Of a DNA stretch of 64,000 nucleotides, positions 35,810 through 45,999 are shown one piece after another. Origin of the DNA: Galaxea fascicularis. Its lineage: Eukaryota; Cnidaria; Anthozoa; Scleractinia; Euphylliidae. The position numbers were made by a program, and so were the translations under genes. Position 1 is the first letter of the stretch. The number at the start of each line of letters is the position of its first letter. The DNA is taken from contig OX419338.1 of assembly GCA_948470475.1 (NCBI GenBank), positions 28,094,717 through 28,158,716 on the forward strand. Direction: 5' to 3'. The notes under the pieces are model-generated. The model did not search any database. It was not told the origin of the DNA and saw only the letters and a list, made by a program, of their open reading frames with translations.

Positions 35810-37409
35810 CTGGATCGACGACAAGTGCCACCAGGTGACGCCGATTGTTGTCAGGAAGAGGTCCTGGAACAGGATCATTGGGACCAGGTTGAGGGTTCAG
35901 GCGTTGCAAGCCATCGCGTATTGCGGCCGCTTCGACTTGGGGGCCGGTACACGTCGTAAATTCCTGGCCACTTCCTGCACCAGGTTGGGCAGTGGTGTTG
36001 GTGATTATAAGGTTCGCGTAGTTGTAACAGTTGTTGCAACGTTCGATATAGGAGCTTGCCGACCACGGCGCTGGATTATAAACAGGTAGATAGCGTTTGC
36101 TTCGTCCTCTGTTACCACTTGATCTTGCTCTTTCCCTTTCGGCACTTCTGTTGATCGCTCTTTGAACTCTTTTTCTGTTTGCTCTCGGTAATACGCCGCT
36201 TGGTATCGTGTTAAGCAACCTTGTTTGAAGTTCCGATGTTTGACCACCAACAATCACCATCCTTCTCTCTCCTTTGACTATAAAACCTTTGTAACCGAGC
36301 CTCGTTCGTGGTGAGCGGTAGGTGTGGCCCCTGTTATAAGCACTGGCTAACAGACTAGCTATACTCCGATAAGCCGAGGACGATGAAGACACATACCAGT
36401 TTGGATTACGTCGGCCACAAAATATGGACAAAGTTACACTTAGACCTCCTGGAATCAGAGGGTGAACATATCAGCATTCAGACACGGTTTCTTAAGTAAT
36501 AATAGTTTCTTGATTAATAATAAGTGAACGAACATTTTCGAAGAAACATCAAGGCCTGACTTCTCTTCGCGACTTCGCAAAAGCACAGTTCAATCCTTAT
36601 TGAAGCTCAATTCGTTGATGTCGCTTCACCTGCCACCAAAGAAGTGGACGAGTGTCCACTACCGAAGCTTTTTTTCCTCCTCATCTCTTATAATAAACTG
36701 ACATGTCATTGTCGAGAGAAGAAAATCTTTAGGAGCACGAGAAAACGTGCTGGAAGTTGTTCCAATGGATTACTGTTTGCTACAATGCAGGTCATAAGAC
36801 CTTGGGACACTTCTATCCTTATAACCCCAACGCATGCTGTTCTTTGACTGCGTTTTTTAGAACCCACCTTTCTCCCGGACAACATTGAAACATTCGAGCC
36901 GTTAATGAACTAATCTGCGTTTTCGTGACCGCTAAAAATCAACATTAAAGTAAGGGAAGAGGAGGAAAGCGGTAATTGTCCCAAGACTTTCGTCACGCAT
37001 TGTAGTTGAAGGCTCATTCGAGGGAGTGCCACACATACTGCGTTATTGACAACCGAAGCATAGGCATCGCACGAGCCATATCAACCAAAAGCTGAGAAAG
37101 GCCATTTTTAAGTACTTTATGATGTTTGAAAAACGAGCTTTGGACTCCCCACGGAGGCTTCTAAACAAGTAAAGTAAACTAATATACGAAAAACACAGCA
37201 GTGTTTAACCTTTGTCATTACACTTATACCACACACATCAGATTGGCAGTAGATAGTGTGTAAAATGCTTTTTACTACAATAAATGCATTTACCGATTCT
37301 TTTCTCTTCACTCACAGCCTATTCCTTTGATCACAATTGACTAACCTTGTACTTGTGGTGCTGCGTGAATAAGAAAGAGAACTGAGATGATCGTCAACTT
37401 GAATAGCAT
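35810..37409 (-). CDS. predicted secreted Cys/His protein, exons 1 and 2
   Basis: Exon 1 (37409-37346) starts with ATG and encodes MLFKLTIISVLFLIHAAPQV, a clear signal peptide, ending in phase 1 at a GTTAGT donor. Exon 2 starts after CTCTGATTCCAG at 36448, in the matching phase, and runs 639 bases to a GTAGGA donor at 35810, again phase 1. It encodes an N-terminal part with SIFCGRRNPNWYVSSSSSAY and an Arg-rich segment (VQRAINRSAERERARSSGNR). A conserved part follows: YNPAPWSASSYIERCNNCYN, then NTTAQPGAGSGQ and NRRHLVALVVDPG. The NNCYNYA box followed later by VALVVDPG and then, in the last exon (16932-16679), GDFHWY and WSHKPG is the layout of a family I remember from bacteria, plants and animals with no function known to me. 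A Cys then His order suggests a papain/NlpC-like hydrolase; that is inference. Joined with the last exon the product is 318 residues. A diverged second copy lies at 44.1-46.7 kb. Confidence 0.75.
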
Positions 37410-37734
37410 TTCACTGCACGGAATCTGAAGACAAAACAATGAAAACTGATGCACGATAATGGCGAGTGTGCTATGCAATCACAGTTTTACCCTGAAAAAA
37501 GAAAAGCCCACGACCATGAAGAAAGTTGAAAATTTAAATTTGAAATTTACCCCTGGTCAAACCAGGAAACGTTCCTTTGATGCCGGCCGGTGTTCAGCAC
37601 ATCGAAATCAAATGATCACTGAATATTCCTGGTGAGAACATTGAGATTTAAGGACTGTAATTTGCGTTACACACGTTACATCACCCAATTAATAATAAAC
37701 CACTAAACTTTTATCTACCGCACAATCATCAGTT

Positions 37735-38160
37735 TATGCATGTATGTTTAAACCCAAAACAGCTGAAAAACGCTTTGCTTTGCGACGTCCTCCATTTTTT
37801 GGTAGAGATTACAGTTTCAATCATAACATCGTAAAATTGGAAATAGTCTACGGTGAAATAAACGAAATCTTGTCGAAAACGAAAGCTTCCACTTGTTGCA
37901 GTTCGAATTGGCAGTCTTGTAAACCACTCGTCCATCGTGTAGGCGGTGTTAATAGCCATTAACAAAGGCTAATGGATTTTATAACAATACCTGAGAACTT
38001 AAAACAGCCAATAATTATACCAATAGTACCAGTCTGCAGTACTTTTAGACACTTTAAATTGCATTCTTTACGCGGAGTTAACGGCCATTAGAGTCTATTA
38101 CATAAGACAATAATAAAGTGCTCTTATAACTTTAGGAACAACACCTGTTCCTTTTTAGCC
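37735..38160. repeat. dispersed repeat D, copy 1, with a length-conserved 72-codon frame
   Basis: Matches 56214-56690. The plus-strand frame 37744-37962 begins with FKPKTAEKRFALRRPPFFG after ATG and ends HRVGGVNSH. The other copy has exactly the same length with ATG and stop in the same places. The opposite strand is also open in both copies (MAINTA...EWF...FVYF.VDYFQ.YD, ETVISTKK). Function unknown; it could be a transposon part or a small gene. Confidence 0.6.
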
Positions 38161-38165
38161 CATTG

Positions 38166-38296
38166 ATGACATAGTCATGCCATGGGGTTTTGGTGTAGGT
38201 CTTATGGCGATCACTCACCCATAAGGTCACTAACTCAGTTGATTCTGATTAATTTATTCATTTAACTTTCCTACTGTCCCTCCCCTGGTAAGTATT
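38166..38296. repeat. dispersed repeat A, left half
   Basis: Matches 25566-25700 up to CCCTCCCCTGGTAAGTATT, where the reverse transcriptase element begins. The right half resumes at 39450. Confidence 0.8.
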
Positions 38297-39449
38297 AGAC
38301 AGTTGGTGCAAATAGATGATAGAAAGTCGGATATGGCTACAGTTGAATGTGGCGTCTCGCAAGGCTCCATTCTTGGACCAGTAATTTTTAATCTCTACGT
38401 TGCTGATCTTCAGAAGGAATTACAGTGTGACTGTTATCAATATGCCGACGATACAACTTTCTATGTCCACTCGAAGCCCGGCGACTTGGACTCCTCGGCA
38501 GCCCAAATAAATAAAACCATCGCAAGTCTGAAGAACTATTCTACTAGCTGTAATCTGGCTTTGAACCCAACTAAGACAACCTGGATGCTCATCTCCACAC
38601 CTCAGATGTCACGTTATCATAGTTTAGAAAAAGGGATCTCCCTATTGTTTGCGGGCACTCAGCGCTAAAGAGAATTTCTTGTACGAAGTTATTGGGTGTC
38701 CACATGGATCAACATCTCTCATGGAACACACACGTGGATTCTCTGTTAAGCTCTTCATATGGGACTCTCTCCATTCTGCGTAGGCTCAAAAATCTAGCGC
38801 CATTCCACGTTAGAAAACATCTTGCAGAGGGCCTAGTTCTCTCAAAGCTGAACTATGCTTGCACGGTATTTCATCCCTTGCCTGTTTATCTAGGAAAGCG
38901 TCTCCAACGTCTACAGAATGCGTGTGCTGGCTTTGTCATAAAGAAATTTGCAGGTCTCGAGGATATTATTAAGTTAAACTGGCTACCAGTTAAAGAAAAC
39001 GTTGAATTCAACATTCTCAAACTTGCTCATAAATCATTATACGACAACAATAGCTTTCCTGAGTATCTGAAACTGACTCTCCATGAAGTAACTGCTTATA
39101 GCTTAAGATCATCAACAGCACCCGTACTCTTTACTCCTAGAGAGTCAGGAACTTTCCAGCACTCGGCGGCAACGCTGTTCAATAGACTTCCGATAGCAAC
39201 AAGAAACATTTTAGAACATAATGCTTTTTGCCGTAGTGCTAAGAAGCATCTGTTTGCCAAATACCGGACTTTAATTCACACAATAATTATTGTATTTTTT
39301 AATATCTCACGATAAGTTACATTGATTGATTTTATTATTGTTATTGTATATTTTTATATTAGATTAGTATTCTTACAGAAGAAGAGCCTCTTAATTGTTG
39401 GAATCTGTAATAAATCATTATCAATATCATTATCATTATCATTATCATT
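38297..39449 (+). mobile_element. 5'-truncated non-LTR retrotransposon with intact YADD box and (ATTATC)n tail
   Basis: The first frame (38303-38668) reads ATVECGVSQGSILGPVIFNL and then YQYADDTTFYVHSKPG, with the catalytic Asp pair intact. After a frameshift near 38670 the second frame (to a stop at 39315) reads LGVHMDQHLSWNTHVDSLL, LSKLNYACTVFH, GKRLQRLQNACAGFVIKKFA and WLPVKENVEFNILKLAHKSL. The end is RSAKKHLFAKYRTLI. AATAAATC precedes (ATTATC)n at about 39414-39449. The element interrupts repeat A, whose uninterrupted copy is at 25566-25825, so both boundaries are known to within a few bases. It is one of the least decayed elements in the window. Confidence 0.9.
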
Positions 39450-39565
39450 TTGTTTCCACAGTCTTCTTGGCCTGACGTTTGGAAGCTTCAGGGGGTAGTA
39501 CAGAGGTGTAGATTTTTGCTCTGCAGATATTGTTAGGTGTGGAATTTTCGTGGCGTCCGTACAGA
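39450..39565. repeat. dispersed repeat A, right half
   Basis: Resumes with TTGTTTCCACAGTCTTCTTG and continues through TTTTTGCTCTGCAGATATTG, matching 25693-25825. Confidence 0.8.
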
Positions 39566-39567
39566 AG

Positions 39568-39736
39568 TGAAGATGTAACGCAGATGGTTTTTCGATCTTT
39601 AAACAAAATAGACCTTTGTTGTGTTGGAAATGGAAAGTTAACAAGATAAAGAACACAAGCTGTGAGAATTGAACTTCCAAATCTTCAGAGCAGCGAAAAT
39701 GGATTCGGAGATCTCAATAGCGACTATTATTATTGT
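39568..39736. repeat. dispersed repeat B, uninterrupted copy
   Basis: AACAAAATAGACCTTTGTTG to AATAGCGACTATTATTATTG. It is the empty-site counterpart of 32965-33143 plus the MITE there. Confidence 0.8.
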
Positions 39737-39739
39737 GCG

Positions 39740-40407
39740 GTTAATCGAGGATTTCTCGTCCCAAAAAAAGGAAGAATGCAACACGGAATGGATCGGCAAC
39801 AAAAAGGTAACGGCTTTCTAGCCAAAAAAAAAAAAAAACGTATTCAAACAAGCAACGCATTTGATTCAAGAGCAACATATGATAATTTCACTGCTTAAAC
39901 AAATGTTTTTTAACGTAATGAAATGTTTTGTGAAGACGCTTCGGCCGGGTTCTGTTCAAGGTGAATGTTCGATTGCAAATATGAAATGGCCATCGAAGCC
40001 AAAACACCGATATTGTACACAAATTCTATATCCTTTAGCTGAAACGATCAGTATAACAGTAGTATAAAGCTTGAGGGGTCTGACGCATGGTACTAACTCA
40101 TGGGAACAAATATACGTCAGCTTTAATATGCGCCATAACCCTAGACACCTACCTCATGTCACACCCCCACCCCCACCCGCCGCGACATGAGGTAGGTTCA
40201 TTTGGGCTTAATTCTCTTTTGCCTATCATGTTCTTTGTGTTCCGGTTCTCCAGAACCGCCACTTTCCATGTGTGTGTGTGACGGCAAAAGACTGCCAACC
40301 AACCAGAGAGCGCGAGAGACAGCGAGAGCAGCCCCGGTGCGCCAAAAAGGCGGGTCGGGTGAGGTGGGGGGGGGGGGGAGCCCGCGAGAGGGGAGAAAAT
40401 GGAGTAA
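39740..40407. other. non-coding stretch with 14-bp hairpin
   Basis: ACCTACCTCATGTC at 40147-40160 pairs exactly with 40184-40197 around a C-rich loop. A G-run lies at about 40367-40379. Frames on both strands here are low-complexity products. Confidence 0.5.
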
Positions 40408-40746
40408 TTCCCATGGGTTTTCCACGAAGCTCTCTGGAATAAAATAATAAATAAGGACCTGAAAGCAAGGCGAGCTGCCGGTTGGGAAACGGTAAATAAC
40501 AATATCTTAACTATAAACGCCCTTGAAATGCGACGTAAAATGGGTTGGGGAAAAATACAGGAAGAAATGATAATTGCCCCTGTCATAAACGAAGTGTTAG
40601 ACCAGCTGTTGATGGATGAGTTTCAACACGAGGTGGAATTGCAAGAATATGAAATGTACGAGTTGGCGCTAGTTTATGCTTTCGAGCACGACGTTCCTAT
40701 TTTTTGCCCAGTTTGCAATCGCTTCACAATGAACTGCGATTGTTAG
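40408..40746 (+). CDS. small acidic zinc-finger ORF, possibly RPA-interacting-protein-like
   Basis: The frame is open from 40408 (after a TAA at 40405-40407) to a stop at 40744. The first ATG is at 40528, but the upstream part also reads as protein (WVFHEALWNKIINKDLKARR), so an upstream exon or a non-ATG boundary is possible. The C-terminal part MDEFQHEVELQEYEMYELAL then HDVPIFCPVCNRF resembles the middle acidic helix and CPVC zinc motif of RPA-interacting protein (RPAIN), which imports replication protein A into the nucleus. The family protein normally continues about 80 residues beyond CPVC with more cysteines. Here it stops after NCDC, so this is a truncated gene, one exon of a longer gene, or an unrelated zinc-finger peptide. 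Confidence 0.45.
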   Translation, partial: FPWVFHEALWNKIINKDLKARRAAGWETVNNNILTINALEMRRKMGWGKIQEEMIIAPVINEVLDQLLMDEFQHEVELQEYEMYELALVYAFEHDVPIFCPVCNRFTMNCDC

Positions 40747-40749
40747 CCT

Positions 40750-41440
40750 CATCCATCGCCTCAACAAATTGTTTGGCAATTTCCCCTCTTGCCTCTTTCC
40801 TCCAAACAGTTGTTTAAAGTTCTGTGAAAACACAGCAAACAGCATGGAACAACGCGATCATACTGTCGGCATTAGCTTTATATTCTTGTTTTCAATTACT
40901 TTTTCACCAGTCCGCGTGGCCTCCTTCTCGGAAAACAGGAAGTAATATTTTTTCTTCCCCAGGCCCTGAACGGGTGGAAAAAACATGGTGGACCCGTTTT
41001 GAAAGCGCATGCGTCAAATTGCAGGTACCACAATGGGAGAAAAACGCAAAACCGATAAATATATATAGGAAAATTTGACGTTATCCGTTAGTTCACAAAT
41101 TCTAGTGGAGCTTAGGGGGGTGATAGTTGGCCACTATCTGAACCCTGTTTGAGGGCTCGTGCGAATGGTGAATTACGGGGTATTGGGGGATGTCTTCCAG
41201 TGGACAATACCCCTCGGGTGAGCCCGCTCCGGCCCTACTGGTAACAGAGGATTGTTCAGAGTTCTCCTCGGAGTTCTCAACCACGGTCCCAGTGGTAAAA
41301 TGGGGAGGGGCAGCCGCCTTGCCAGCGGCGGGGAAAAGACCTAGCCGGGGCTGGACAAGAACACTCACCGAGCACCCCTCGACAAGGGTTTTGTCCCTTT
41401 TTTTGACACGTCACGCAACTTCACGTGTGACAGTAACTCT
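40750..41440. other. non-coding stretch
   Basis: A GC-richer patch at 41180-41380 has open frames on both strands with no recognisable domain. Nothing else seen. Confidence 0.35.
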
Positions 41441-41990
41441 TCACCTTGAGTAACTCAGATGAAAAGCTCGTCTTTTTCTCCTCAAATTCCAGTTTAAAGC
41501 GGCGGTGGTCGCAGCTATTTTTTTACGAAATTCCTCGCGAATCTTGTCTTTTATTTTCTTCAGATCAGGGGCGGGCGAATCGGCCCGTTTTTTGGAGAAG
41601 CTTGAACGCAGCTCTTCTTTCATTTGGCGATAGTTGCTCATCTCCTTTGTTACATGTTTGAACTGGCTGTTTGAGACCGTATTGTCAACCAAAGCCTCGG
41701 AGACGAGGCAACTGTTATGCTTGTTAACTTTTCTCTCAATCTTTTTGTTGACAACTGCCAAAACGGTGGAGACTAAGCCGCACACACCGCCAATGGCCCC
41801 GAGAGGCAAACTGACCACGAGTCCAACGCCGGTCAACGCAGAGGCGACAGCTCCAAAAGACAGAGCTGTTGTAGCAACACCAAGGCCGGCAACGGCATGG
41901 CTCGTGGCCTTTTAAGCCTTTTTGTATTTTTTTCAGCACCAGCCTGTAGTGCTCTGCCTCATCAGAGATCTGTTTCACGATTTTGCTTAT
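41441..41990 (-). pseudogene. membrane plus coiled-coil ORF of a virus-like or transposon-derived cluster
   Basis: The minus strand gives QISDEAEHYRLVLKKIQKGL, then, after one frameshift near 41910, a Gly/Ala-rich hydrophobic segment (AVAGLGVATTALSFGAVASA, GVGLVVSLPLGAIGGVCGLV). After it come NKKIERKVNKHNSCLVSEAL, NYRQMKEELRSSF and a Lys/Arg-rich end with IREEFRKKIAATTAALNWNL. From memory, cnidarian and hydrozoan genomes carry many proteins of this layout. They lie beside genes annotated as transposon-derived F54H12.2-like, thought to be capsid-like. The adjacent ORF at 42142-42430 fits the same cluster. No integrase, polymerase or ATPase of such an element is visible here, so this is a fragment. 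Confidence 0.5.
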
Positions 41991-42141
41991 CTCACCAAGC
42001 CGGAAGTATTGGCATTGGGGAGAGTTGGATAAAGCGGCGTATACTGCTGTTCTGCAATGCTTTCCTACGGCGCAGAAGGAGCAGGGTTGTGCAACACATT
42101 CACTGACGACACCGTATTACATGGCAATTTTTTTTATTTAT

Positions 42142-42430
42142 TTAATTTATCTCCAACTCGAAGTGAAGCTTTTGCCCGAAAAAATCAAACAGCTCCCCGT
42201 TGCCATCTTTCACCGAAAGCATGACACTATTCACACATTCGCCTGTCGAAGCGTCACGAAAGTTTTGTTGTTCTGCCTTGATATCAAACATTGCAAGCAG
42301 GTTCGATTTCTTCCCATTTTGCAAATTGCGAACTGGGTGAACCAAATCACAATAAACAAAGTAAGTACTGGGAGTATTGAGCCGTTTGATGAATGTGAAC
42401 AATTGTAAAGTGTGGCCTATTCTCGGTTTT
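42142..42430 (-). pseudogene. small beta-rich ORF, companion of the membrane/coiled-coil ORF
   Basis: The frame is open without an ATG from about 42430. It reads STYFVYCDLVHPVRNLQNGK, SNLLAMFDIKAEQQNF, CVNSVMLSVKDGNGELFDF and LHFELEIN, then stops at 42142. The terminal pattern (NS..LSVKD.NG.LFDF.G..L.FELEIN) is one I remember from small proteins next to F54H12.2-like genes in cnidarian genomes. It lies directly upstream, on the same strand, of 41441-41990. It appears shortened relative to those proteins. The assignment rests on memory of sequence style and needs a search. Confidence 0.45.
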
Positions 42431-42581
42431 CACATGACGTCATTCAAATTAAAATGTAAGGAATTATCGATCCTTTTGAGATTTTAGTTCAGTTAGTTAT
42501 TAGAACAGCTGAAGATGTATCTTTTTACAAATATTCAGTTTGACAGGGTTTTTCGTCTTGTGATAAAGCAAATTTAAATTT

Positions 42582-43172
42582 CTAAGCTTTTGCGTGACAC
42601 AATTCAGAGGGACACAAACATGGCGTCTCCATACAAAGCCTTATAAATTTGAGTAAAAAATTTCTTCGAATATCTCCCGCACCAAACATCGCAAAGACTT
42701 GAATCTTTGCGAGACTGTTTGAATATTCATCTTCTTTTATAGCTTTGATTCTTGATTTTATTTGTTGAATGGTTTGGATCATGGTGTGACAGTGAAAACC
42801 GGCAATTCCCAGAAAATCTGCCAAGTCCTGGTTTTCCCAGTTGTAGATAACCATCGCTTCCTGAGGTGTATTTATTACTGTAGGTAGTTTGAATTTTTCT
42901 CTTTCGCCACTGATCTCTTTAAGGGTGTAATGGCCTTCAAGTAAATTCTTGACGGAAGAAGAGTTGCTGTCTTTAGCCAACAATGACATTGTCCCTCGCT
43001 TTTTCAAATTGTGCCATGAATTCGGCAGCGAGCTAGCTGGAAAAACATGGCTGCGCTTAGAAACAATATTTAATAAACAGCAATAAACAGACATAACGAA
43101 AAAAAAACAGACGGACTTTCTCGGACTAATTGACATTGCTAACGCCGCGGAATTTACCGATCGTAACAACAA
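42582..43172 (-). CDS. unrecognised minus-strand ORF
   Basis: A 196-codon frame. The part from a possible acceptor (CATGTTTTTCCAG, about 43040) reads SLPNSWHNLKKRGTMSLLAK, LEGHYTLKEISGEREKFKLP, ENQDLADFLGIAGFHC and QQIKSRIKAIKEDEYSNSL. This has the composition of a soluble helical protein and looks better than chance. No family is recognised. It could be a host exon or belong to the virus-like cluster just downstream. Confidence 0.35.
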   Translation of the reverse strand: MLLRSVNSAALAMSISPRKSVCFFFVMSVYCCLLNIVSKRSHVFPASSLPNSWHNLKKRGTMSLLAKDSNSSSVKNLLEGHYTLKEISGEREKFKLPTVINTPQEAMVIYNWENQDLADFLGIAGFHCHTMIQTIQQIKSRIKAIKEDEYSNSLAKIQVFAMFGAGDIRRNFLLKFIRLCMETPCLCPSELCHAKA

Positions 43173-44109
43173 AGAGAAATTTTGATATTCAGTGAATATC
43201 AGCCACTGACCAGTTAATTCGTCTTCTTCAGGGCTGTACTGTTTAGTTTATTTCCAATCTGATTGACACTGTTGTTTCTTTCCCCGCGTTGAATGAGGTT
43301 GAGGTTAAGTCGTTGGATTTCTGACTTCTTTAACGGTTAATACCAGGCGGTCAGTGCCATCGTATCTTCAGTGGAGGGGATTTCAGTCTATATATGATAG
43401 TGAATGTAAACGTCGATTGGCTCTGAAGAAGGGCTAACGCTCGAAACAAGAGCTTTTAGAACCATTATCAACCTGAAAGTTTTGTTTACAGCACCCCCAC
43501 CGACGCAGCACCACAGTTTCTTTAGCCACTACCCCCTTTATTCAATCACCCACAATGGCAATCTCCCACCCACTGCTGGAGCTGCCCTTAGGTTATGTGG
43601 CAAAGCAGGTGTTGACGATAATTTTCCTCAATTTTGAGCGGCTGCACTGGCTTGAAGGAACTTAGAAACGACAGATTGAAATATTTTGAGTACTGATGGA
43701 GTTACTTTCATCAGCGTGTTAAAGACTTTACCAGGCTTTAACACGCTGATAAAGTCGACCTCTAAAAATATCAAAGAAACAAACTGAACACTTAACTTAC
43801 AAAATTTTGCCGGGCTGAAATCCTTGGATTTTAACCGGCTAAATAGGGAATGCATCGGTCAGCATCGATTAGAGTTTGAGCGAGCTTTATTTTGAACGGC
43901 TTAACGCTCTAAGTCGATTTTAAGACAACTCGTAAATGGTGGAGTACAATCGTCCGGGTGAGTGTAGTCCTGAGAAGGACTGTTTGTGGTGACATTGACT
44001 GACGTTTTTTAGACAACTGTAAGAAAAGAAGCAGTCCACGCTACAATCGGGAATGCTAACCGTATAACTTGCCATTTTGCAACATATGCGTCAATGGTCG
44101 AGATTATCC
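43173..44109. other. non-coding stretch with second copy of the CTCGAAAC repeat
   Basis: 43425-43530 is the second copy of the repeat at 34600-34760. An imperfect inverted pair GTTAAAGACTTTACCAGGCT / TTTAACACGCTGATAAAG lies at about 43718-43760. No gene supported. Confidence 0.45.
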
Positions 44110-44395
44110 AAATACGAAGATAAGCTAATACAAAACACGCAACAAAGCACCTCTAACAATGTTATCATTAATCCATGCGTAATAATAATAAAAATCACTG
44201 GAGGTAATTTAGAGCATCCCCCTTCGACTCTCCCTCCTTCCCTTCGGTGACTGCTGCTTCTTTCATTAACAATACATTACGTTTCATGCTTTTAGAAATA
44301 ATTCTTACACCTGACCAACAGTCCAGTTATTAACAAATTTTCTCCTTAGTCAATGAGGTATTTTCTTATCTAAATTTTCTCTTACCTGGATCGAC

Positions 44396-44655
44396 GACAA
44401 GTGCCACCAGGTGAAGGGTACCGTGACGACCCGGATCTCCTGGAACAGGATCATACTGGCATGAGGTTGAGGTTTAAGGCGGCGCAAGCCATCACGTATT
44501 GCGGCCTCTTCGACGTGGCTGGCTGTTCACGTCGTAAATTCCTGGCCACTCCCTGCACCAGGTTGGGCAGTGGTGTTGGTGATTAAAAGATTAACGTAGT
44601 TAACGTTCAATATAGGCGCTTGTCGACCACGGCGCTGGATTATGAGGAGGTACGT
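44396..44655 (-). pseudogene. decayed exon 2 of the duplicated secreted-protein gene
   Basis: Minus-strand similarity to 36080-35810 includes YVNLLITNTTAQPGAGSGQEF, but the NNCYNYA box is deleted (the ERCNNCYNYAN region is reduced to a few residues). A stop follows EFTT, and frameshifts scramble the end, although the GTAAG donor at 44395 is kept. With the putative nucleophile lost it cannot encode the ancestral protein. Confidence 0.75.
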
Positions 44656-44815
44656 AGCGTTTGCCCCGCCCTCCCCTACCTCTAGTTTCACGCCCTCTAC
44701 CTCCAGCTGCACCCGCTCTACCTACAGTTACATCCGCTCTGCCTCCAGTTTCACCCGCTCTACCTCAGTTGCACCCGCTCTACCTCCAGCTCCAACTACT
44801 CTACCTCCAAGCAAT
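44655..44815. repeat. minisatellite of about 21 bp
   Basis: Imperfect units of CTCTACCTCCAGCTGCACCCG repeat about eight times (with T/C/A changes). The array replaces the sequence where the 5' part of the duplicated exon 2 should be. Confidence 0.8.
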
Positions 44816-45935
44816 TGGTAAAGGTACGTGGCAAGGTACGTACATTTAAATGACTTCCCATTTTGAAAAATCATTCTCCTTGACTCCCTAATCATTTTTC
44901 AGGGTACTCCATTTTAGGTAATCCAAGAGTACTCCATGGAATAGTAGTACTCCGTGTTTTGTCGTCTCCCTCAAGGGTGGCTGTTCTCAAAATAAACAAT
45001 AGAACAAAGCAAAAACAAAACTTATAGCTTTTCATGTAATGTCTGTAATTCTCATCTTCGGAGAATCTGGCATTTGTTATATTTACATTATCGTGAAAAT
45101 GTCACATGGTTATCAGCAAACCTGCATAAAAAACGGCCTAATAATTTTGTACCTACATAAAGAGATTTACGTGCATGTCTGGAATTATGACTGTCATTAG
45201 CATTTGTTCAGAAAACTATCAGTCTAATTACAAAAAAAAATTAACATCAAAGCACTCTTGAGCCAACTCATATTACCAGTATAAAACATTTCAAGCTCAC
45301 ATAATGGTCCTACTGTTGTAGGAGAAAACAAGTCGCCACTATTTAATTTGTGACACTTCTAGTACATGTCACGTTTTTGATTTTTATTTGAAAACATGTC
45401 GGTTTAAATTCGACAAAACTGGGACAAAACGCTGGAAGCGTTGGGAAGCGTTTATACCCTGGCATAGAACAAGCTTTGTGGAAGTACTTTAAACCAATTT
45501 CTATGATCAACGAGCAATATGATAGAAATTACAGCTCTTACCAAAACGGGTTCAAATTACATGCTCTTACAGGAAGAATGTTCTTGTTCCGTGTTTTAGC
45601 TTCTAACGACGAATATTGTTCTATTTTTTTTTTACAGAATAAGACATAAACAAGTATTAGTTTATGTAATCGCGGATTACTGTCTCAAAAAGGAAATATT
45701 TCGCTTTAACAGGCTTTTGACTCCCAATGGAGGCTCCCAAACAAGTAAGGTTAGGCTAATGCACGAAAACACGGCAGTGTTCAATCTTTATCATTACACT
45801 CATGAATACCATATACATCGTATCGTCAGTGAAAACTGAGTGCGTAAAATGCTTTTTACTACAATAAATGCATTTACCGATTCTCTTCTCTTCACTCACA
45901 TGCACGGCCTATTCCTTTGATCACAATTGACTAAC
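44816..45935. other. non-coding stretch
   Basis: No supported gene. A T-run lies at about 45626-45634. The part from 45710 is the flank of duplicated exon 1. Confidence 0.4.
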
Positions 45936-45999
45936 CTTGTACTCGTGGTGCTGCGTGAATGAGAAAGACAACTGAGATGACCGTCAATGTCAATAGCAT
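45936..45999 (-). pseudogene. signal-peptide exon of the duplicated copy
   Basis: Starts with ATG at 45999 and encodes MLLTLTVISVVFLIHAAPRV with the same length (64 bases), phase and GTTAGT donor as 37409-37346. The frame and leader character are intact although its exon 2 is not. It could be spliced to other exons, or simply have been spared so far. Confidence 0.6.

Noticed and set aside
40149..40586. A 145-codon minus-strand frame with Pro-rich and Leu-rich parts
   Set aside because: It runs across the C-rich hairpin loop and a G-run, overlaps the better plus-strand CPVC frame and has no family features.
41190..41453. Plus- and minus-strand frames in a GC-richer patch
   Set aside because: No domain, no splice framework; the openness is explained by local GC content.
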